DNA of 12,498 nucleotides, taken from contig CALPYF020000070.1 in assembly GCA_943327755.2 (NCBI GenBank), forward strand, positions 1-12,498. Reading direction: 5' to 3'. This document shows positions 7,201 to 12,498 of the stretch, piece by piece (within the stretch, counting starts at the first letter, position 1; each line of letters opens with the position of its first letter). Both the position numbers and the translations under genes were made by a program. The DNA is from Deinococcus hopiensis KR-140. Lineage in GTDB: Bacteria; Deinococcota; Deinococci; Deinococcales; Deinococcaceae. The notes under the pieces are model-generated. The model was not told the DNA's origin, made no database searches, and was given only the letters and a program-made list of their open reading frames with translations.

Positions 7201-8655
7201 TCAGGCGTTGGCGACCAGCCAACCAGCTGGACTGGGAAGGGGCGCCTGAAGGGCCGCGAGCGCACGTTCGGCCTTCTCCAAGTGAAAGTCGGTGGGCTCG
7301 ACGAGGCAGTGCTCAATCACGGCCCTGAGGTGGACGTCCGCGTGGCTGGGCAGCGCCGGACGGTCCCACCAGATCGCCATGTCCCCGACGGCCTCGCGGC
7401 AGCGGCGGTACCAATGGGGATCGCTAAGGGCATAGGCGACTGCGCCAAGCGCGTAATAATCCCGCGCGATTCCAGTCTCGAGTTCACCTTCAACCCGCTT
7501 CGGGTGAAAGCCTGGCGTGCCCAGGCCCCCTTGAAGAGGCGCGCCCACTCCAGCGGAGTCCTCCAGGTCTGACAGGGAGATGCGGTTGTTCTCCCCTATC
7601 AGGACGTTGTCCGGTGAGATGTCGCACAGGGTGATACCGGCGCTATGGGCAGCACGCATGGCCGCGTGCACCTCCCGCAGGATGTGGTATGCGTCAGCCA
7701 ACGTATAAGGCTCATCGAGCAGGTACTCGTTGAGGTTGCGTCCGCCGACGTCCTCCATGACGAGGAACAGGTCTTCACCCACGCTGAACAGTTCAATAGC
7801 TTCGGCAAACTGCGGACACGCTTCCAGCGCCTGGAGGCAGCGGTATTGCCAGCGCAGCCGGTCACGCGCGTCCACCCCTTGCCGGTTGACCTCTCCCAGC
7901 CGGCGGGCTTCCTTGAGAATCACGCGGCGAACCCGAGGCACGTCTGGACGCTCACGGTGCGTGTCGATTTGCAGGGCGCGGAACACTCCGCCCTTGCCCC
8001 GTTGACGCAGCGGGTCGAGAACTACTAGGTTCTCCGGGAGGGTCGCGCGGGTGTTCTCGTGCCGCCGGTGCCGCAGCGGGTCTATCACCCAGTCTGGCAC
8101 CGGAGCGACCGGCGTGCGGGTGTCCTCGAAGTTGAGCTCCTCCGGGCAAGCGCTGTCCCGCTGGCCTTCCTCGCTGGCGATCTCACCGTACCGGTAGTAA
8201 ACGCTTCCGCGCGCGTCCAGCTTGTAATCCGAAGGCACGAACGGCCCATCGAAACCCTCGGTGAGATCCACGAGCAGGTCCGCCAGCTCGCGAAGTTCAT
8301 CCGAGTTGCGAGGGTAGACCGTCACCAGCTTGCCCACTTGGGTGATGCCGAGAAAACCGGCATTGAGCATGGTGATGAACTCCAGGCTGCTGGCGGTTTT
8401 GAAGTGGTACTGCCTTTCGAGGAGGCGCGGCACGACCGTGCGCATGAGGATCACGGCGTTCAGCACAGACCCGGACAGGTGAAACTTCAGGCCGTACGCG
8501 GGCAGTTCATTCCGTTCCAGGTACGGGGGGACCATCCAGCTGACGTTGACAGTGGTGTTCTCGCGTGCCCGACTCTGCGAGGGACGCAGGCCGAACGCCT
8601 CCAGCAGCTGCCAGAGGTCGTCGCGCGGTCCGGTGGTGAAGTCAATCTTGGCCAT
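7201..8655 (-). CDS. Lanthipeptide-synthetase-like protein: LanKC lyase and kinase domains, no cyclase
   Basis: The 484 residues match the first two domains of class III lanthipeptide synthetases (LanKC). The lyase-like part covers about 35-160 (GLKFHLSG 55-62, KLVTVYPRNSDEL 109-121, GPFVPSDYKL 137-146, SVYYRYGE 151-158). A Ser/Thr-kinase part follows: glycine loop RGKGGVFRA (219-227), lysine in VILKEAR (K248), LVMEDVGGR (298-306), catalytic loop CDISPDNVLI (D345, N350), a DFG equivalent DLE (363-365) and GTPGF (379-383). In LanKC the kinase phosphorylates Ser/Thr of the precursor and the lyase eliminates phosphate to give Dha/Dhb. A full LanKC has about 850-900 residues. Here the chain ends right after the kinase fold, with no LanC-like cyclase and no zinc-ligand Cys/His set. 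AAGGAG precedes ATG 8655, and the gene begins 8 nt after the 105-aa gene. Product class cannot be decided: linear dehydrated peptide, or cyclisation by another protein. Confidence 0.85.
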   Translation of the reverse strand: MAKIDFTTGPRDDLWQLLEAFGLRPSQSRARENTTVNVSWMVPPYLERNELPAYGLKFHLSGSVLNAVILMRTVVPRLLERQYHFKTASSLEFITMLNAGFLGITQVGKLVTVYPRNSDELRELADLLVDLTEGFDGPFVPSDYKLDARGSVYYRYGEIASEEGQRDSACPEELNFEDTRTPVAPVPDWVIDPLRHRRHENTRATLPENLVVLDPLRQRGKGGVFRALQIDTHRERPDVPRVRRVILKEARRLGEVNRQGVDARDRLRWQYRCLQALEACPQFAEAIELFSVGEDLFLVMEDVGGRNLNEYLLDEPYTLADAYHILREVHAAMRAAHSAGITLCDISPDNVLIGENNRISLSDLEDSAGVGAPLQGGLGTPGFHPKRVEGELETGIARDYYALGAVAYALSDPHWYRRCREAVGDMAIWWDRPALPSHADVHLRAVIEHCLVEPTDFHLEKAERALAALQAPLPSPAGWLVANA

Positions 8656-8663
8656 GGTGCTCC

Positions 8664-8981
8664 TTAAGGGTTGAATCCGCCGCGGTACAGCGGCCGTTTT
8701 TCTTGTCGCGCCAGGATGTACAGGCCGTGCGCGTACAGCACCGCTAGGTTCGCGTGGTGGCTTAGGCCGTGGTCGCGCAGCAGGTCGCTGAGTTCAGACA
8801 CGCGGTGCCGGGAATCACGGTCGTGTCCATACGCAGCCACCACGAAGTCGTAGAAGTGACACCAGTCCAGGGAGGAGAGCGAGGCGGGGTCCTTAATGCC
8901 AGCCAAGAAGCGTTGGAGGGGAATGCCGCATCCTACGGCGTCTGCTCCGACCGGCTGCTTGATATATGGGGGTTCATCCAT
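8664..8981 (-). CDS. 105-aa protein of unknown family, between peptidase and synthetase genes
   Basis: I do not recognise this family. The 105-residue protein has no signal peptide. It begins MDEPPYIKQPVG, followed by what look like several helices (about 21-55 with an aromatic FYDFVVAAYG, 59-72, 76-95) and a basic end (KRPLYRGGFNP). Its ATG at 8981 lies inside the end of the peptidase gene (8-nt overlap, ATGGATGA) with GGAG 6 nt upstream. That decides against the in-frame ATG at 8993, which has no ribosome-binding site. It is followed after 8 nt by the synthetase gene. Such tight coupling to the modifying enzyme suggests a partner protein such as a leader-recognition element or chaperone. 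It could also be a large-leader substrate, but the C-terminus lacks a Ser/Thr/Cys-rich core. Both roles are inference. Confidence 0.8.
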   Translation of the reverse strand: MDEPPYIKQPVGADAVGCGIPLQRFLAGIKDPASLSSLDWCHFYDFVVAAYGHDRDSRHRVSELSDLLRDHGLSHHANLAVLYAHGLYILARQEKRPLYRGGFNP

Positions 8982-10719
8982 AGGAAACTCCATTGCTGAG
9001 GGCGCGTTGCAACGTGCTTTTAAGGGTGGCGCGCTGCCCGGGCGTGGTGGCCGCGTGCCCCATGCCCGGCAGTTGCACCAGGGTGGTCTGCAGCGCTCCC
9101 CAGCGGGCTTGTAGGCGCTGACTTTCCGCCACTGGCACCACCGCGTCGTCCTGACCGTGCAGCAGACAGACGCGCGTTCCAGGTCGCGGCCGCACGCCCA
9201 TGGGGCTCCTCGCGCGCCACGTCTCGGGAGCTGCGGCCACGTCACCCAGGTGGGTGTGCAGGTAATACTTCAGGTCCGGGTAGGCTTGGTTCGCATGCAA
9301 GAGGTCCGTGAGGCCCGCCCAGGCCACGACGACCGACACGTCGAGCTTGGCAGCTGCCAGCAGCGCCAGGTATGCGCCATAACTGTGCCCGAACACATCC
9401 ACGCACTGCGGAGCGTAACCCGCCGCCAGGACCTGACGGTGAACGGTGGTGAGGTCCTCCAGATCCACCTCTCCCCACTGCTTGACCAGGGCTTGCCGGT
9501 AAAGAGTGCCCTGTCCACCCGAGCCGCGCAGGTTGGGAAGGAACACCGCGTAGCCTAGCTCCAGGGCGGCACTCACGATGAAATCCTGTTGGTTGGTCCA
9601 GAAATCCCCAGGCCCGCCTTTCAGGCAGATCAGAGCGCGGCCGTTGTGACGTTCGCCCTGCACGCGGTAGTACGGAACGGCGTGGCGGGGTCCCGGTGCC
9701 AGGTGATGGCTGACCTCCCCGTGAGACGCTTCTGGGTGCGCGGAGACGCCCGTCGCGAGGTGCAGCGTATGCAAGGACGGCACCCTGAGGATCGCGGAGG
9801 TGAGGAGCAGCAGGTGCGTGCCGCAGTGCGCCATCCAGTTCACCGTGCCGGGCACCCGGTAGTGGCTGGAGGCGTGGGACTCCACCTGAACGCGCGTGTC
9901 CGTTCCGTCGATGTATGCCAGGAGAGTGGGCACTCCGTCGTCCACTGGAACGGTAACGCACTGCAGGTCCTGACACTGGGTGTCCACCGGCGTGCATTCC
10001 CGGGTCGTCAGGGCGTAAGCGTACAGGCGGTCATGACCCTCCGCGTCGCTCCGCAGGAATAGCGCCTCACGACTCGTCCAGCCTTCCACGCGGGCGCTAC
10101 CTCCCCGAACGTCCAGCAGGGTGACGTCATCCGCCTGACCACCCATCTTCAGCAGGAACGCTCGGTGATCCAGCAGGGAACGGGGAGAGTACGCGGTGAA
10201 CGCCACGCTCCGCCGGTCTTCGGACAAGAAAGCGTTGGAGATCAGGAGCAAGGTGGAGTACACCCGCGTCAGGGTTTCAGGCCGTGACCGCTGAATCAGG
10301 GCAATGTGGGACCCTTCGCCGTCCCGAAAGGCCACGCACAGCGTCAATCCGTCCACGGTCAGTTCACAACTTGAGAGTTTCGCGGCGCCAGAGTACAGGG
10401 TGAGGCACGTTCCCTCGGCCAGGTCGAATTCCAGAATACTGGCCTGATTCCCGATGCGGCAGGCAACGTGCAGGATCTGGGAGGGCCGCCACCGCAGGTG
10501 TAGTCCGTACACCTCCTGAACTCCATGCCCCATGAGCGACACACGGAAGATGAGCGTTCCGGTGCTGGCCTGCCGCACGAGGATGAAATGGGGTTCAGCT
10601 TCATCGAGGTACGCGCAGTGTGTGCGGAATTCATCCACCGCTGGGAAGAGTGCGCGGTCCGCCCGCCAGTGGCCCTCGCAGAACGCACGTGACTGGCCGC
10701 CTGGCCGCCACTCAACCAT
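8974..10719 (-). CDS. S9 prolyl-oligopeptidase-like serine peptidase, candidate leader peptidase
   Basis: The 581 residues have the S9 layout: an N-terminal beta-propeller-like region (about 20-340) and a C-terminal alpha/beta-hydrolase domain. Catalytic elements are visible: oxyanion-loop KGGPGDFW (367-374), nucleophile elbow GHSYG with Ser446, Asp525 in HGQDDAVVP and His555 in GMGHAA. PNLRGSGGQG (395-404) is also family-typical. No signal peptide is present, so it acts in the cytoplasm. Enzymes of this type cleave peptides after proline and are known to remove leaders in some class III lanthipeptide clusters (FlaP type), so a leader-processing role fits the operon; that is inference. ATG 10719 overlaps the LuxR stop by 8 nt (ATGGTTGA), with AGGAG 8 nt upstream. 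The stop overlaps the next start by 8 nt. Alternatively it could be a general dipeptidyl/acylaminoacyl peptidase. Confidence 0.88.
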   Translation of the reverse strand: MVEWRPGGQSRAFCEGHWRADRALFPAVDEFRTHCAYLDEAEPHFILVRQASTGTLIFRVSLMGHGVQEVYGLHLRWRPSQILHVACRIGNQASILEFDLAEGTCLTLYSGAAKLSSCELTVDGLTLCVAFRDGEGSHIALIQRSRPETLTRVYSTLLLISNAFLSEDRRSVAFTAYSPRSLLDHRAFLLKMGGQADDVTLLDVRGGSARVEGWTSREALFLRSDAEGHDRLYAYALTTRECTPVDTQCQDLQCVTVPVDDGVPTLLAYIDGTDTRVQVESHASSHYRVPGTVNWMAHCGTHLLLLTSAILRVPSLHTLHLATGVSAHPEASHGEVSHHLAPGPRHAVPYYRVQGERHNGRALICLKGGPGDFWTNQQDFIVSAALELGYAVFLPNLRGSGGQGTLYRQALVKQWGEVDLEDLTTVHRQVLAAGYAPQCVDVFGHSYGAYLALLAAAKLDVSVVVAWAGLTDLLHANQAYPDLKYYLHTHLGDVAAAPETWRARSPMGVRPRPGTRVCLLHGQDDAVVPVAESQRLQARWGALQTTLVQLPGMGHAATTPGQRATLKSTLQRALSNGVSYG

Positions 10720-11353
10720 GTGCGGCGCTCCTGCTCGCAGTGCCCTGCGGGTGCCCGAAATAGTGCAGCGCCACCTGGACGCGGCTCTTGACGCTGAGCT
10801 TCCCGAACACCTTCAACACGCCATTCTTGATAACGCCCTCGCTCACCTCGAGCACCGAGGCGATTTTCTTATTGCTCAGCCCCATGGCGATGTGATGAAC
10901 GAGCTTAAGTTCAAAGGCTGTCAAAGCACTGGCGTGTGCATTCAGGGTGTAGTGTTTACCCCATCCGCGAAATGCGGCGACGAGGCTGGTGGAGACCATC
11001 AAGCTGTCCCGGCTGAAGTCGCTGAGGTTCAGCACGAGAACACCGAGGGAAGACAGGTACGCCAGATACTCCTGGCAGGCATTGGGCGTATACACAATGG
11101 TCGGGCGGTAAATGTCATGAAGGCGTTCAAAGAAGCGTCCGACGGGTAGGTCGATGATGACCTGAACAGGACTCTTCTCGCAGACGTCCACCACTGGCGC
11201 GACCGCTGCGAGCAGTTGTGCACGGAAGAAGGCGTCACTGCAATCGAAGTGAATGACTGGCTTTTGAGTGGAGTGAGCTCCGGGCCAAGGCACGCGTTCA
11301 AGATCTGGGGAAACGGTGGACATCTGCTGGTCCGCGGATTGCATCAAGGTCAT
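10712..11353 (-). CDS. LuxR-family transcriptional regulator with degenerate receiver-like N-terminus
   Basis: The 213-residue protein ends in a LuxR/NarL helix-turn-helix (about 144-200: LTAFELKLVHHIAMGLSNKKIASVLEVSEG, then KLSVKSRVQVALHY). The N-terminal ~30-130 alternates hydrophobic strands and helices (KPVIHFDC, VQVIIDLP, PTIVYTP, GVLVLNLS), resembling a response-regulator receiver. I cannot assign the acidic pocket and phospho-acceptor Asp with confidence, so it may sense a ligand or peptide instead of a kinase. The start at 11353 forms ATGA with the stop of the upstream 51-aa peptide gene, which supports both genes; a GGGG just upstream is only a weak ribosome-binding site, in keeping with coupled translation. 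No cognate histidine kinase is in the window. It probably controls its own operon, in which it is the second gene (inference). Confidence 0.85.
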   Translation of the reverse strand: MTLMQSADQQMSTVSPDLERVPWPGAHSTQKPVIHFDCSDAFFRAQLLAAVAPVVDVCEKSPVQVIIDLPVGRFFERLHDIYRPTIVYTPNACQEYLAYLSSLGVLVLNLSDFSRDSLMVSTSLVAAFRGWGKHYTLNAHASALTAFELKLVHHIAMGLSNKKIASVLEVSEGVIKNGVLKVFGKLSVKSRVQVALHYFGHPQGTASRSAAHG

Positions 11354-11505
11354 GACCCCGGGGTGCTAGTCGATTTGGGCGGCACAGCGCTCCATCCCCC
11401 TCCACCGACGGCCCCGCCTCCTTCAGCCTGTGCTGAGAACGTGGCGGTCATCAAGAGGGTGAGGAGGGTAAGTGAGAGGCGCTTAAAGCTCCATACCTGT
11501 TTCAT
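11350..11505 (-). CDS. 51-aa secreted peptide, first gene of the operon
   Basis: The short ORF begins MKQVWSFKRL, continues with a hydrophobic stretch SLTLLTLLMTATF and an SAQA|E site that looks like signal peptidase I cleavage after residue 27. This leaves a 24-residue mature peptide with glycine runs and the end PPKSTSTPGS. The stop overlaps the LuxR start as ATGA (4 nt), which argues that it is a real translated gene. No ribosome-binding site precedes ATG 11505. Instead TATCTT, a TANNNT -10 box, sits 6 nt upstream, as in leaderless transcripts. Possible roles: a peptide signal sensed via the downstream LuxR protein, a small cell-envelope peptide, or merely a translational leader for luxR. 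It is not a typical lanthipeptide precursor because of the Sec-type signal and lack of Cys. I recognise no family. Confidence 0.55.
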   Translation of the reverse strand: MKQVWSFKRLSLTLLTLLMTATFSAQAEGGGAVGGGGWSAVPPKSTSTPGS

Positions 11506-11511
11506 GGCTGG

Positions 11512-11576
11512 AAGATAGAAATGGGCCGCTTTTTGGACGGTTATTACCCCATAAGGCCTGACTACACGATTGGCAA
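11512..11576 (-). promoter_or_regulatory. Operon promoter region, two candidate -10 boxes
   Basis: Candidate A, - strand: TTGCCA (11576-11571), 17-nt spacer, TATGGG (11553-11548), predicting a start near 11541 and a 36-nt leader. Candidate B: TATCTT (11517-11512) placed 6 nt before the ATG of the 51-aa peptide gene, which would give a leaderless transcript and explains the missing ribosome-binding site; its -35 is poor. The -35 of candidate A falls inside the candidate transposon inverted repeat. Confidence 0.4.
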
Positions 11577-11592
11577 AAAATTGTACGCTAAG
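11555..11592. repeat. Candidate Tn3-family terminal inverted repeat
   Basis: The 38 bp end in an A-rich tract followed by GTACGCTAAG. This closely resembles the inner end of the 38-bp Tn3/Tn21-type inverted repeats (which end ACGCTAAG), and the orientation is right, with TAAG facing the transposase gene 5 nt away. The outer half matches poorly: it begins GG but not GGGGTC. It may be a diverged or decayed end. The partner repeat is outside the window. Confidence 0.5.
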
Positions 11593-11597
11593 GGAAA

Positions 11598-12206
11598 TTA
11601 GCCCTCTGGGAAGGCGTTTTCCGGATTGGACTCCACGAACGTGCGCCAGGAGTAATCCCCCGTCAGGCCGATGTGTTCCCAGCCCAGCGGTGACAGGTAG
11701 GGCAGGAGTTCCTCCGGAACGTCCTGCCCGTCCCGCCGCATGTCCTTGATGGCCCGTTGCAGCGCCACCGTATTCCACGCGCTGATCATCGCCACCAGCA
11801 GCCCGACGCCATTGGCCCGCAGATCCTGCGCCTCCCTGGACCGGTCCCGGACCTCGCCACCTCGGTGAAGGACCACCGCCCGCGTGAGTGAATGGAGCGC
11901 TTCTCCCTTGTTCAGCCCCTGATGCACCCGGCGGCGCAGCGCCGGACTGCTCAGCCACTCCAGGGTGAACAGCGTACGTTCGATACGGCCCAGTTCACCC
12001 AGGGCCTGGGCCAGGCTGTTCTGCCGGGGATACGCCGCCAGTTTGCTCATCAGCAGCGATGCCGTGACCGTTCCCTGCCTGACCGAAACGGTCAGGCGAC
12101 GTAGCTCATCCCAGTTCTCCCGGATCAGGTCCAGGTTGAGCTTCCGGTTCAGGGGTCGCGCCAGAGTTCGAACGGTTTTTCCCGCTAAGACGCTGTGCAG
12201 TGTCAA
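11598..12206 (-). pseudogene. tnpA: Tn3-family transposase, C-terminal fragment
   Basis: The ~200 residues match the C-terminal part of Tn3-family transposases: LNLDLIRENWDELRRL, GTVTASLLMSKLAAYPRQNSLAQAL, RIERTLFTLEWL, ALRRRVHQGLNKGEALHSLTRAV, GVGLLVAMISAWNT, and LSPLGWEHIGLTGDYSWR near the end. Tn3 transposases have nearly 1000 residues, so about four fifths of the protein is missing from this frame. The only start-like codon is TTG 12206, with no ribosome-binding site. Upstream the frame meets TGA eight codons earlier, and I find no continuation of the family in the other - strand frames up to 12498. Clear family similarity begins around TLARPLNRKLN (about residue 14), so the true break may lie near 12165. 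The fragment ends 5 nt from the candidate inverted repeat, the normal position for the tnpA end. Probably non-functional. Confidence 0.75.
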
Positions 12207-12245
12207 TGGCGCACTGGTTGAACGCCGTCAGTGTGTCCAGTGCGC

Positions 12246-12404
12246 CCTCAGCACCTGACACTTCACGAGAAATGGCGTCCTGAACGCAGTGCGACATGAC
12301 AAAGGGCGGTATCTGGGTCTGTGACGAGCCCCGATACTGCCCGCTTCCTCAGCACCTGACACTTTGGGCAATTGATGTGCTGGGCGTTGGGAATGGCGTC
12401 CTGA
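12246..12404. repeat. Two direct repeats with variable spacing
   Basis: An 18-bp sequence (CCTCAGCACCTGACACTT) occurs at 12246-12263 and 12347-12364, exactly. A 13-bp sequence (AATGGCGTCCTGA) occurs at 12271-12283 and 12392-12404, exactly. The order is the same in both copies but the inner spacing is 7 nt in the first and 27 nt in the second. The two copies are in different reading frames relative to any long ORF, so they are not an obvious protein repeat. They lie just beyond the break of the transposase gene. Candidates are a duplicated relic, recombination-site subsites, or iterons. Confidence 0.5.
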
Positions 12405-12498
12405 GCAATTGGAGACAGTCCCAGAACGTGTCGCTCCCCCACCGCACGGCTTGACTCAGGATCTGCCACCCGATCCGTACGTGGCTCACGACCGCTCG

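Larger units (their letters stand above)
11555..12498 (-). mobile_element. Tn3-family transposon, one end (partial, decayed)
   Basis: It comprises the candidate inverted repeat at 11555-11592, the 3' part of a Tn3-type transposase gene, and sequence beyond the break of that gene to the window edge. No resolvase gene is seen here. Its outer end lies about 50 bp upstream of the first operon gene. How far the element continues to the right is not visible. Confidence 0.5.

Noticed and set aside
6270..7316. Longer ABC ATPase reading (348 residues)
   Set aside because: It would overlap the synthetase gene by over 100 nt, and the ATG at 7181 has GGAGG at ideal spacing.
9242..9997. - strand ORF of 251 codons in a second frame of the peptidase gene
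   Set aside because: The peptidase frame carries the catalytic motifs and good junctions; this alternative frame is Gly/Arg/Pro-rich and featureless.
11350..11958. Long - strand frame (202 codons) running through the end of the transposase into the 51-aa peptide
   Set aside because: The upstream part is antiphase to the clear transposase frame; only the last 51 codons, with their own ATG, signal peptide and ATGA junction, make sense as a gene.
12106..12469. Two short - strand ORFs (12106-12297 and 12263-12469)
   Set aside because: One overlaps the transposase frame and the other has no recognisable domain; the repeats they contain fall in different frames, which argues against protein repeats.
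1..12498. CRISPR arrays, tRNA or rRNA genes, LanC-like cyclase, histidine kinase, resolvase
   Set aside because: I looked for these and saw no regularly spaced repeats, no tRNA-like or rRNA segments and no matching protein motifs in any plausible frame.

Overview
The window looks like an accessory, probably plasmid-borne or genomic-island segment of a high-GC bacterium. Deinococcus is my best guess. The grounds are the TPR plus BTAD style of regulator, the Tn3-type transposase, TANNNT-type -10 boxes and one gene that looks leaderless. This is recalled resemblance, not a marker gene, so treat it as moderate confidence.

Layout. Left edge, + strand: the 3' end of a small gene (3-200) whose product looks like a RiPP precursor, with a LigA-like leader followed by a short Ser/Thr/Cys-containing tail. 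A hairpin terminator follows, then an ABC-F ATPase gene (495-2117). Convergent to it, with 10 nt between the stops, is a TPR/winged-helix/BTAD (SARP-like) regulator on the - strand (2128-4047). A roughly 500-bp stretch without a convincing gene follows. It holds a strong hairpin and a near-perfect 24-bp palindrome.

Core, - strand, 11505 to 4556: one tightly coupled operon of eight genes. In order: a 51-aa peptide with a Sec-type signal sequence; a LuxR-type regulator; a cytoplasmic prolyl-oligopeptidase-like serine peptidase; a 105-aa protein of unknown family; a 484-aa lanthipeptide-synthetase-like protein with the lyase-like and kinase domains of class III LanKC enzymes but no cyclase; an ABC-2 transporter ATPase; its permease; and a DUF6065-like protein. 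Junctions are 4- or 8-nt overlaps, or gaps of 8 or 19 nt.

Right edge, - strand: the 3' part of a Tn3-family transposase gene with a broken 5' part. A candidate terminal inverted repeat ends 5 nt from its stop and abuts the operon promoter region. Two short sequences that each occur twice lie beyond the break.

Reading of the whole: this looks like a RiPP (lanthipeptide-like) gene cluster. The kinase/lyase protein would phosphorylate and eliminate Ser/Thr to dehydro-residues in a precursor, the oligopeptidase would remove the leader, and the ABC pair would export the product. The LuxR protein, perhaps with the secreted peptide, and the SARP-like protein would set expression. The unusual points are the missing cyclase domain, the unknown 105-aa and DUF6065-like partners, the signal-peptide gene coupled to the LuxR gene, and a precursor-like gene about 7 kb away beside an ABC-F gene. 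The system assignment is inference from domain architecture and synteny.
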